Of a DNA stretch of 64,000 nucleotides, positions 22,949 through 34,800 are shown in pieces (within the stretch, counting starts at the first letter, position 1; every line of letters starts with the position of its first letter). The notes beneath the pieces were generated by a model, which saw only the letters and a program-made list of their open reading frames with translations, was not told the origin of the DNA and searched no databases. Origin of the DNA: Pseudeuparius sepicola (lineage: Eukaryota > Arthropoda > Insecta > Coleoptera > Anthribidae); assembly GCA_963920635.1 (NCBI GenBank), contig OY987299.1:21530901-21594900 (forward strand), written 5' to 3'. A program made the position numbers and the translations under genes.

Positions 22949-25900
22949 ATGATGGCCTTTCGGGCTCTACCAGTCCCAAATTGTGGCGTTCGGGTCAATC
23001 TCTTTGAATTTATCAATGTCTTAAAACAAAGAGCTGAGGTAATGTATTTTTCTTTGACATGTAGTTTTTTTACTACTTATGACAAAATTCTGTTCGTTGT
23101 AGGAATCCAATAATTATTTATCATTTTTACAAGAACAAATACATCAACTTTACTCTTGCAACCGTGCACAAGAAATCGTAAGTTAAAATTTTTATTTTTA
23201 TTATTGCTTATTCCTGGGGCTTTCGGAAGATAGTTTTCCATAGACAGTACGGCAATAGTAGTTTATGGTATAAGCACGAAGAAAAACCGAGTTTTTCGTA
23301 CCATTCTGTAGTGTAGAAAATTAAAATCAGAAAACTATCGAACTATCAATGTGTTTGTGTCGATCAGATCAAATAATATAGAGCAGCAAATTTGGTTAGT
23401 TTAAACTTCTAATGCTAAAATATCTGGATTTAGAACTCGTAAATGAATACATGGTGATGGTGTGTTGTAGTACAAAGTACAAAAGTTTGTGTCGCGGGCT
23501 CTTCGGATATAATGCGTATATGTGACACCCTGCATTATTAATATTTCAGATTCAACAAATAACCAATGGCATGTCCTTCATGGAAACGGAACTAGAAGAA
23601 ACCGTCCGCTTAATGTTTATGCTCCAAAATGACAGCCTGGAGAGGAAGCTAACTCAGTGGAAACGAGAACAGCAGCTGGGGGCGAACGGCCACAGTCGTA
23701 TCATCAACTTGGACGTCATTCAGAAATTGTACGAAGGTTTAGCCAAGGTTGCTTGGGATACCAGAAGCCAAATAAAACGATTCAACACCTTAAGGCAAGC
23801 TACGAACAGCCTGCCAAAATGCGACAAACTGTTGAGCCAGGCCACCCAGTTGTTGTCAGCACTTGTGACTTTAACGCTGGTCGTAGACAAGCAGCCTGTG
23901 CAAGTGATCAAGAAAAATACTAAGTATGAATAAAATTTGTTTATGGGTTATTTATCACCTTAGAAAACATAGAAATTTCGGTTTCTATAACATTATCTAG
24001 TATCTAGCAGTAGGTACTTTAAAAACTGCTAAAAAATGTAAAAAAAAGAGATTTTTTCCCTATAAACATATATCGAAATTCTAACGGTTTTTGATATAAA
24101 GGGCATGAAATTTCTTTTTTTTTTCAAATTTTCTTTTATTTTTCCTAAAGGAAGACAGTTAATGCAAAGATATTTGGTACAGTTTAGACACTCATTAAAT
24201 ACTATAAATTAAAAATAATTCAGCCCATTTACTGCCACCAGTGTCGGACAGACGGGGTCAACCATAATATTTTTTAATAAAAAAAATGGTACGCCACTGG
24301 AAAAGTAATCATTTTTACTTTCACTAAATTTCTCAATAAATTCTAAGAAAAAATCTATTCTTGACTTTTTTTCGAAAAATGTACCGTTTTTGAAAAATTC
24401 ACTTTCGTGTATTTTAATTTTTTAGCAGAAGAAAATCAAACTGGGTCTAGGCTCTCGAAATTTTGCACATCTACTGAGTTTTTAATTACGAACAACTTTC
24501 CTTAATAACATTTGGTTCTAAAATCTACAAAAAGGTTTCTAGATTCAAAAAATCATGTGTCCTGGGAATTTTAAAAAAATATTTATTCGCACCAGTAAAG
24601 TGCTCTCTAGATAGGTCTTACGGCAAAATGTTATTAAGGAAAATTGTTCGAAATTAAAAACTCAGTAGGTGTGCAAGATTTCTAGAGCCTAGATCTACTT
24701 TGATTTTCTTCTGCTAAAAAATTAAAATGCACAAAAGTGGATTTTTCAAAAACGGTACTTTTTTCGAAAAAAAAGTAAAGAATAGTTTTTACTTAGAATT
24801 TATTGGAAAATTTAGTAAGGGCAAAAAAAGACTACATTTCCAGTGGCGTACCATTTTTTTATATAAAAATATTATGGTTGACCCCTGTCTCTCCGGCACT
24901 GGTGGAAGTAGATGGGCTAAATTATTTATAATTTATAGTATTTAATAAGTGTCTAAACTATACCAAATATTTTTGCCTTAATTGTCTTCCTTTAGGAAAA
25001 AGAAAAGGAAACTTAAAGAACTTAACCACTAGCAGTTATTAAAGTTTTGCTGATAAAGTATTTTTGATGCTGTTTCCAGATTTGCTATGGGCATTCGATT
25101 TTTAATTGGCAACACATTGCCTATCACACCTCCCAAAGTGACAGTATCTCTAATATCTGAGTCACAAGCCAATTTACTGATCCGAGAAAAGAACCTAAGA
25201 CATGAGGATAATCCTGGGCAACTAACAAACAATACAGGTATTTTGGAGTACCACAAAGCAACGAATTTACTTTCTGCTAACTTCAAGCACATGCAGGTGA
25301 GTCAAACTTAGGAAACGTTAATTTAAATTATCATAATCTCAAAACTTTATTTCCACCCTCTATTTTCACAGATATTATGAAAAATTAATTTATAAGTATG
25401 CATAGCAAAATTAGAAAGCAAAAGACCAAGTCTTATTGGTTTTTCATGATTTATAGGTGATTAGTATCAAACGTATGTCCGAAAAGAAAGATTTGGAGAG
25501 TGTTACGGAAGAAAAGTGCTGTCTGTACGTTCATTCAGAATTTGGTCTTGGTAATGGTGAACTCATGTTCAGAACATGGACTCTGAGCCTGCCGGTAGTT
25601 GTGATAGTACATGGCACACAAGAAGCGGGTGCTTGGGGAACCGTAACTTGGGATAATGCATTCAGCCAATCGGAGAGGTATCCATTTGAGGTACCTGATG
25701 CGGTAAGTGATAACAATAAACTTATTCTCATATCATCCCTTATATAACAAGTGTGCACAAGGTTTCTGTTTTTTGAGAAGAGAGCTAGAATTAAACAGGC
25801 TTCTTATTGACCAGAGAAAACTGAAGAACCTGGACATTTTGAATACATTAGCTCAGTAGTCATGGAATCAAACCTGGAAAACCAAATTCAACAAAAGATT

Positions 25901-28900
25901 TAGTTCTTGGCGCAACTTCATATTGCAACAATAAATTTCCTTTTGTAGGTACTTCCAACTAAATTTGCTAAAACAGAAATTAAACGGCAGCTGATTAAAA
26001 AAATATATACAATGTGCTCATCAACATTTGGAATTTTTTTATTAATTGCACAACCAAAATACAAATATTCCCGAAAGTTGGTGCATGTTTGATAATCATA
26101 TCAGGCGCTCTTAGAATGGTTGAAAGTCAAACAGCATACAGGGTAGGTCAAAAAATATAAAAATTGTACAAGAGTAAAGTACCCTTATTTCAGAAAATTC
26201 AGCAAAATGGTATTAAGAAAAGTTGTCTAGAATTAAAAGTTATGCCTAAATACAAAAACACGGCCTCCTAAGAAAAAAATATATTTTTTAAACAATAATT
26301 TCATAAAAAAAAATGTTTTAATATTCACCTTAAACAATTTCATAAATCAATCCAATTAGGTACATTAAATACATTTCGCATAAGTTTGTTCAGATTCAAG
26401 CATATTTGTAAAATTATAACTTAGATTTTTAAGTTTTTAGGGAAACGCAAACTTCATGTTTGTTGCAATTTCGCAAATATTCTTCTGAACAAGGTAAAAC
26501 ATTAGTAATGCTAATGTGTATATTAAAAAACTCTCATTTAAGGTGCAAATTTTTTATTTTAAATGTTTATAAGAAACTGTGGTAATTAATTGCCGAAAAA
26601 ATTTTTTCTTAGGAGGCTATGTTTTGGTATTTAGACATAGCTTTTAAGTCTAAACAACTTTTCTTTATAACCTTTTGCTGAATTTGCTGAAATAAGGGTA
26701 TACTTTACTCTTGTAAAATTTTTATATTTTTGACCTACCCTGTCCTGTATGTTGTTTAAGTTGCAACCATTCTAAGTGCCCTAATATGATTATTGAACAT
26801 GCATCAACTTTCGGCAAAACAAAACTATTTCTCATTAAATTTCAAAATTCTAATTATTGCATTTTTGCTACAATATGTATAGGTAGGTATATAAACTAAC
26901 CTTGGTAGGTAGGTACTAGGTATTATGTACTTATTAAAAAAGGTTAGAAAAAACCTGGGAAGGCTGTGAATTTCTATACTGTAAATTGTTAAGAACAAAC
27001 CCTGTCATAAGAGCAATAATTATTGCTGGAAGAAATAATTCTGAACATAATAAGAAAGAATAAGAAACAAAAAAAAATATATCAATGAGCCCATCTAAGC
27101 ATATAGATATGTTTCATAAAATTGATTGATATATTGAAATATTATTGTTTTTAGGTCTCTTGGAGACAAATGGCAATCACTCTATTAACAAAATTTAAAT
27201 CTACCACAGGAAAGGAACTATCTGAGGAGAATCTACAATATCTTGGTAAGAAGATATTCAAATCAAGTAAATTTAATGATACTACTCTACTATATTGGAA
27301 TCAGATATCCAAGGACCACCTACCTTTCAAAAAATTCACATTTTGGGAGTGGTTCTTTAATGTGATGAAATTAACTAGAGAACATCTCTCTCATCTATGG
27401 AAGGATGGGTAGGTATAGTAATTGTATGCACTTGTTTTAAGTTTAGGTTAGCTAGTGTTCATTTTATATTTTAGAGTACCTACTTTACTTTTTAACGCTC
27501 TATAAACAAACAATATCTTGTAATCGTCTTATCCCAGCCATGAGCATTTTGACAGTATTACAAAGCTTGGAATTATTTAAGACAGAAGCCAAAACCCTTA
27601 GCATTCTGAAGCGATTTGACCCGTTTTTTTTTTAAATTGTAGAGTATGATAAAGTGAATTTTTTTGAGCAAAAATGGCTTCTTCCATACAAAATTCAAGG
27701 CTTATTATGCCAGTTCCTATGAGAAAAATTTTAATAAATCACGAGCGATTTTTTTTTTGCAAAAATCTGTGCACTTTACTGATTCAGCACCCCTCAAAAA
27801 GGGCCTCTACAAAACTAAAAATAAACAAATTTAAAAACAGTTTTTTTTAATTGTATTAGTTTTTGTGAAGGAATTTTTATTTTTTTGTTTTGTTTTGAAA
27901 ACAAATGGGTTACAAATGGGTCTAGTCCATATCAGAAGGCTTTGATGTATGACTTTTAACTTTTTATTCTGTTTAAACATATCTCTCAATACTTAGTTAT
28001 CAATAAACAGAGTATCAAATTAAGACGGAGACAATCCTATATATTTTTTGTGTTTGGATTTTGGAAATAATTGAATATACCTAAAGATAGAGCTCATCGA
28101 GTACTATAACTGTGCCAAGCCGGAAATTTATATATATCTCCAAAAACCAAAAAATACACGAGTGTCTTCATCTTAAATGCGGCACACTGTATATAATATA
28201 TAATTAAGATGTACTGATATTTTAATTTATTTAGTTCGATCATTGGGTTCATCGGAAAGGATGAGGCAGAGCAAAAACTTCGAGATTGCCCGGCGGGAAC
28301 ATTTTTATTACGATTTTCAGATAGCGAATTGGGTGGTATAACTGTTGCATGGATACATGGTAAACATATTTATATTTTTGACAAAATCCAGATTGGTACA
28401 AAAATAATGCTTATTTTCAGCTGATGGCCTTGTCTACAATTTAGAGCCATTTACATCAAAAGATTTTACAACTAGGTCTTTACCTGATCGAATAAGTGAC
28501 TTAAATAATTTGACATATTTATATCCCTATAAATCACATAAGGACATACATTTCGGAAATTACTACACACCAGCTGAGAGTAAGTACCTACTTTGGAATA
28601 TAAGATTGCAATATTAATTTTTTTGGTTGGTACTTTTTATCATTTTTTTATAATATATTTTTTTCTGTACTATGTAATTCTTTTAAATTCTGTTGTTTAA
28701 AAGTAGGAACTTTCTAAAATTTCTGTTAAAATGTATCCTTCTTTAACTGAAACCTTATCTGCAGCTTATTTAGGAAAAATTCAGTATCTGCATTTTATAT
28801 CTGAGTTACCCAATAGCGTTGGTAAAAAAAAAGCAAAAAATAACTATCTATAAAAAATACCTATCAGTAGTAGCCCTTCTACTGTTACATAAAGAAGTGC

Positions 28901-29249
28901 ACTATATCATGTAGGTATTTTATTTTTTAGATCGTGGGACAATTAAGAGAAATGGATATGTCAAACTTGTCCTGGTTACGCAAATCGAAGGAATGAAATG
29001 GCTGTGTAAAACATGTTTGGGTTATGTCAAATCTGGAGACAATTCACCAGAAGTAAATTGGTAGGTACTTATGTTTTCATTTTCACGAAACTAGCCATTC
29101 ATCTACACATCTGTTGAATTATTGAGTGATTACACATCTGTTGAATTATTATATGTTAATTATTGGTGATTTTGTTAAGTTGGTATTTTTTTTATGCCAA
29201 CAGGTTGCAACGGGTGGCTTCTAAATTTGTCAATAGAGGGCAAATGTAA
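22949..29249 (+). CDS. STAT: STAT transcription factor (Stat92E/STAT5-like), spliced
   Basis: Signal transducer activated by JAK kinases: phosphorylated on Tyr, it dimerises through SH2 and binds DNA in the nucleus. Exons, all joined in frame at GT/AG: 22949-23038, 23103-23177, 23550-23923, 25080-25296, 25457-25702, 27155-27408, 28235-28359, 28421-28579, 28931-29060, 29204-29249. Together they give 571 codons plus stop after [15 protein letters not shown]. Coiled coil: exons 1-3 ([34 protein letters not shown]). DNA-binding domain: [45 protein letters not shown]. Linker: [20 protein letters not shown]2: [19 protein letters not shown] with the phosphate-binding Arg. The activating Tyr is in KRNGYVK; a second GYVK follows 24 residues later. 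The N-terminal dimerisation domain is absent: the frame has a TGA 12 bases upstream of this ATG. The start is therefore tentative, and upstream exons or a short isoform are both possible. Confidence 0.92.
23924..25079. repeat. Foldback element inside a STAT intron
   Basis: The intron from 23924 to 25079 is nearly filled by a foldback (about 24010-25015). Left-arm blocks TTCTTTTATTTTTCCTAAAGGAAGACAG and CAGTGTCGGACAGACGGGGT are inverted at the right end. The arms also contain the AAGTGCTC/CAAAATGTTATTAAGGAAA repeat family. Its terminal 130 bp match 14810-14940. Confidence 0.65.
26067..26825. repeat. Foldback element inside a STAT intron
   Basis: CAGGGTAGGTCAAAAAATAT (from 26149) is inverted as ATTTTTGACCTACCCTG (to about 26751). 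Longer outer arms (CATATCAGG-GC-CTTAGAATGG / CCATTCTAAGTGCCCTAATATG) enclose it. It lies in the 25703-27154 intron, away from the splice sites. Confidence 0.65.
27409..28234 (+). other. STAT intron, nothing further recognised
   Basis: The 826 bp intron between linker and SH2 exons has GTAGGT and TTTAG ends; T-runs only, no element ends. Confidence 0.6.
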
Positions 29250-30970
29250 ACAGGAATGGAGCTTGTCTGATCATAAATTGAAAACTTTTGATCGTCTTTT
29301 TCACAGATCTATATACTATATTGGTCTGTGCTACTATTTGTACACGATGGATGATTTTAGATTCCAAGATTCATTCTTAACAAGTCTTGGAATAAGTAAT
29401 TATTATCCTCTATCGAAAAAATGAAATTTTTGCCCACATCAGTGGCAAAAATAACTAAAATAGTTCTACCTGTCGAAATCTGCCAAAGATTTTTCTCAAA
29501 AAAAAAATCAATATCTAAATCAATCAATCACAGTTAGATTTGAAGTGAATTCATTTGGTTTCAAAATGCCACTATGAGGTCTGTCAAATTATTTTCCCCG
29601 TTTATCCCACAGACGAAAGTTTGAACGATTGAACATTCCACGTATGGCAGCGTGCTCAACCCTCATCCTTGTACTATATGGCTGTCATAAATATCACTCT
29701 TGTTGTACAACCTACTATTTCTACAAAATGTAAAAAAATCTAGAAAAATCTGCGGCAGGGTTTTCCGTAGTACTTGAGCGAATGCTATCCTATAGTAAAA
29801 TTATGTTAAGAAGTCCTTACTGGGACTGTCAATTGGTAATTTCGCCATCCTAAGTTGGCATTAATGCAGCAACCGGGTCATAAGTCCAGGTCAGTAACGA
29901 GCTCATTTGCACAATGAATAACTACTAATAACACGAACAAGAACAACACAGATAAACTCACGAAACGTAGAAAACCCACGAATATTTTCAATCCCCAACG
30001 TTTGAATCCTTTTGAACGATCCGGAAAACCTTCACGGTCACTTCACAACACCGAAATAAAATTTGCCTGAGTACGCACCAGTCGCACCACAGACGCAGCC
30101 GCGAGTAGCTGATTATACCAAAATACCAAATTGAAAGTGTTTCCATGACGTTTGAAATTATTATTAAAATGAGTTGTAGTCGAAGTTATTTTTATTTGTA
30201 GAGGCATAAACCTGATTGCAATAAGGTTATTATTTTATTATGTTCTTTTTTTTTCGTATCACTTGGGTAACTTTTCACATCATAAATCAATGAGAGACGT
30301 CATTAACTGGTTGAGACACATTATACCAATGCTATGCCCATGGTTAACAGAAAATTCCTAGGGATTTTGTGGAGAATGTCATCTGACAAAATCGGGACTT
30401 CTTACAGTCTTACAGTAATCGGGGTATAGTTCTATGAGGAAAAGTCGGCCCTAGCCGCAATAATGGCAGCGAAGGGGTACTCCTAGTTTGGAGTATTGTG
30501 AGGGTGAAAATTATTATTATTATATTATTATGTTTACTATTACTGTAACACAACACTAATGTAAAAGGGTCATTGTTTAGACATGGCAACAACCCAAAGC
30601 CATTATGAAATTTGGCTCACACTGTTCCCCATTAAGGAACTTAAATGGAAGAGTAAAACCATCCTCTATTGTGAAATTGTCAGTGTGGATTTAATAAGGG
30701 ATTTATAGACAATTTTTTTTTAGTTTAATATCCCAATGTTGTGGAAATGAAAATTCAGTCAGATCAACGGAAGAAGTTTCACCAAGTTCACCAGATACCC
30801 TGTCTACAATGGATTATTGTTATAGTACAGATTGAAATTTAGCCTTTCCCTTTTGAATCAAATTGGCACAAAATATCTTCTATTAATTAAAAAGTACAAG
30901 AAATGGATTACCTACAACAGAACATGCTGAATGGAGAATGTGATATTGATATTTATTTATATAGTCATTG

Positions 30971-30976
30971 AATAAA
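30971..30976 (+). promoter_or_regulatory. Candidate poly(A) signal for STAT
   Basis: AATAAA on the + strand about 1.7 kb after the stop. Other candidates may be used. Confidence 0.25.
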
Positions 30977-31174
30977 AGAATATATTATATATATTAAAAT
31001 ATATGTTCCTTCTCAATGATATTATATACCATTTATGACATTCATAAATGTTATATTTAGTAATAGAAGGGTAATAGCAATAGCTCTCTCTTTAGTTAAG
31101 TGCAGAAAAAAGCAGCTATTTTGTTAATTTCCTGGTCATATGAAATTCATATATTTTTTTCATTTGTAACTGGG

Positions 31175-31358
31175 TATTAGACCAATAAAAATGGTTCTTC
31201 GAAATTCTTCTTACTTAAATCTTTTTTTAAATCTATTTTAGGAAATTAGAAATTACAAAAAGTTTTTTACATGATATCTGAAGATGGTAATTTAGTTTAC
31301 CGAAACGTACGTAATTAAATAGGAAGAATTTCGAAGAACCCTTTTTATTGGTCTAATA
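31175..31358. mobile_element. Short inverted-repeat element
   Basis: ATTAGACCAATAAAAATGG and TTCTTCGAAATTCTTC at the left are inverted at the right. The interior contains CTGAAGATGGTAA...TTACCGAAACG (31279-31307), a fold with a short stem between CTGAAGA and GAAAC. Confidence 0.65.
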
Positions 31359-31655
31359 CTTAGTTAAAAATAAAAAATATAAAAAAGTAGCAATAATTAT
31401 ATAGCACATGAAATGTGATAAAATAATTTTGACAGAAATATGGAGAGAAAAGGTTGGTCCTATAACAATGCCTTTTAATTAAATAGTAATTCTTATAGTT
31501 AGGTATTATGAGTTACTTCACACATTTTTGAAAATATCTGATTACTGATTATCTTTTGACATATTTTACCTGGAGTAGAATTATTGCTGTCTTTTTCTGA
31601 GGCAAACACCCTGTTTGTATACTTTATAAATAAAGATCATAATACTTAAAAACGC

Positions 31656-31661
31656 TTTATT
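31656..31661 (-). promoter_or_regulatory. Candidate poly(A) signal for SLC25A44
   Basis: AATAAA on the - strand about 140 bases after the stop codon at 31803, a typical distance. Confidence 0.5.
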
Positions 31662-31802
31662 GTTCTCAACTGAAGAAAGAAAAACCTAAAAGTAGATCAA
31701 CTGCGAAATAAACCTATAAAATATGTAACAATTGCCTACTGTACATTTTCTCAAAACGTAAAAACAAAAACAAAAATCAATCTACACAAATTAAATAAAG
31801 TA

Positions 31803-34800
31803 TCACCATCTGACATATTGTTTATATTCATCATTTACAGAAACCCGTTTGATAGTTTCGTAACCCAGAATTATGCTAAAACTAAATGTGGCAGACTGTA
31901 TCAGCCGAGCGCTCAGCCCCTTCGAGAACATGCGGAGCCCCTCTTCGTGCCATAGGTCCGCGAACGCCAACCGCATCGAGTTCAGCCTTTGGACCTGCAG
32001 TCTGGCCCGCACCACGTCCAACGGGTTCGTTATAACTGTTGTGGTGAAGCCGCCCAGCGTACCCGCTAAACTCTGGATGAACAAGTGGGACACCCAGGCG
32101 GGCATCACCTTGTGCAGCTCGTCTAAAATTAAATTCACGGACTGGAAGCACTGAAAGCTGGAAAGTTTTACATTATCCACGCCAGGACATAATCAAAATA
32201 CGATAGTTACAACTTTTTTATATTGAGTGTAAAATACAGAATTGATTCCAACTGGAAGAATATGTACATACTTTCTTCTCAAAAATACGCATCGGTCACA
32301 TTTGACAGTTGGAACTAAACACAGAGCAGTTATTCGAACAAATAAAATTCTGTTGGTTATTGTAATAATAAGGATTTTTTCCCGAGTACTGAAATTGACA
32401 GCACACCTCATTTTCACGAGAAAATAGGGATAGGGGAGGGTGGTATGACGTTTCGAGTAAAACTAAGGAATCTGACAAGATGGAAGCTATAAACACAGTT
32501 TGGTAACTATTTATAAATTTAAGCCTATTTTTGGGAACTTGAACAACTTTTTTTTATTTCTTTAATATATTTGCCTCTCTATAGAAAGAGCACAATACCA
32601 AATATCAGCCCTCAAATTGCAATATTTAATTTGCAATAAATAATTAAATTGTGACCGTAAGCTATTAATTTGAAACAACACGAAAAGCGCGGGAATGGTT
32701 GTGACGTCACACCGCTCAATCGGCAGTGACGGGAGTGACAGCTCCACAGAATTAGAGAAGAAAGAATGGAAATTGAACATTAAAATAAACAGTTCGGCGA
32801 CCTATTTCCAGAGGGATCTGATGTAGGCCAAAATATAAGAACCGCCTAAAAGTTTAAATTTAACAAGCACTTCTTTAACTGAATGGTGAGGTCCCGGGTT
32901 CAATCACACAAGAAGTTTTTTTAATTATCACTGCATTCTATCTCTTATATATTTAGTAAAAATTTGGACAATGGATATTATGAAGATTATTACTCACAAT
33001 CTACTACATAGTGTATTTAAATTCAAAGTACTTACCTACCTAATATGAAATTGTCAGTAGACCCGAGGCAATACGGGCGTTAAACAACCTCCTCGGCCAA
33101 AAAAGTGCGCATACGCATCTCGCAATGTAAATAAGTAACTATTTCATACAGCACATTCTTTTCAACCATTATCAACAATATCAAGACTATAATAAGACGG
33201 ATAAACAATCTTTCTAAAGAAAACTTGCGTGGTGCTGTAGTTTTTATACATGTGCCGCCCATATTACTTTATACATGGTGCCGCCGCCCACTAGAGGTGC
33301 CACCACCAACGAGCTACTTGAGGTCACAACCAAGGAGGGCGCATTACAAGAATGATTTGAATTATGCAGTTTTTAATTGCTTATATTTATTACATAAAAA
33401 TAAAAAATGAGTTTTTTTGTGAACCGTGGTTCATTTAACGTCAATAAATTACGTTTGAAAGTAACATTTTTCAAATTTAATTTTTGTGCAAGTTCCCAAT
33501 TATACACTTCCCCCAAAAATTAACGCTCCACCAAAAAACAGGCTATAATTTGAGACACCCGGTATTTATAAAAAAGAGGTTTCTATGCAAATACAGTTAG
33601 TACACCAACGTTCTGGAAGAGACAACCTATCATTAAAGAAAAAAATTCGTCCAAATCGGACTATTGGTTTTGACAAAAATTTACTTTAAACTTTTGGGTA
33701 TTTTTTGGTGGTGCGTTAATTTTTGGGGGAAGTGTATTTAGTAAAGTTTTTGGCAGAACCGGCCAAACTGCCAGCTGAAAACTAACTTGACATTAACATT
33801 ATAATGTGGAATAAAATCATTCATAGCTGTGGTTGTCTCAGATACATAGAAAAATTGTGCCAGTAAAAAAGACCAAGTATAAGTCGTATTAGGAAGTACC
33901 CATTTTTTCTAGACGATACAGACTCTGACCATTTACATCAATTTTTTTAGTTTGAGATTAAGGCCATTTTCAAAATATTCCGTGCACTCAGAAAAATTTC
34001 CGCTAATAATTCAAACAGTATTATACAGGGTGTCCGGAAATTACGTGCACATACGAAAGGGGGTAATTCTTTGGCCCATTTTAAGAAAAAAACTTCATAA
34101 GAATGTATGTCGTAAACGTCCTAACTTGTTGTTGAAGTTCATTTTTTTAAATTGAATTTTGGCTACATCTCCCGAAATAATCAAGATGCTGAACTGAAAT
34201 TTGGCACTGCTATGTTTTTGGGGATGGAGAATAAGCTGAAAATGTCAATTTCACTGTATCTCATAGAGGGCGCCACTTGCGCTGTTTTTTGATCACGCTT
34301 TTACGCGTAACTCTTTTGAGGTTATCTTTTTGGTCCTGCAGTTCCATCATTTTAGTGCATCTTTTCATTCTGCAAGAAAAAGGTACTCTTGTTTCATAAC
34401 AATTAAATCAACCGTTTACGTTTAAATTGGCAAAATGTGCCCCAAAACACCTGTTGACTCCAATATTCGAAACATAAAATTTTCAACGACCGCTTTCAAA
34501 TGCTACATATCAACTGTACATTCAAAATGAAGAAAAAAATGCTAAATGGATATTGGTCAAAACACCATTGGTTTTCTGGAAATAGGGTGTTCAAATTTTG
34601 TTAAATACAATCCTTTCCATTTTGAAAGCGAATAATTTTTGGTGCATTCTTCATAGGGATTTTTTTCTTCATTTTGAAGGTACAGTTGATCTGTAGCATT
34701 TTAAAGCGGTCGGTGAAAATTGTATGTTTCGAACATTGGAGTCAACAGGTGTTTTGGGGCACATTTTGCCAATTTCAACGCAAACGGTTGATTTTATCCG

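Larger units (their letters stand above)
29250..31640. other. STAT 3' flank and convergent intergenic region
   Basis: After the STAT stop at 29247-29249 there is no further exon. Possible poly(A) signals include AATAAA at 30971-30976. A small block at 29930-30120 has lower AT content (CGTAGAAAACCC, CACCAGTCGCACCACAGACG) and could be promoter-like or a repeat; no ORF supports a gene. Confidence 0.4.

Noticed and set aside
31873..32154. + strand ORF overlapping the carrier's last exon
   Set aside because: Antisense shadow of a well-supported exon.
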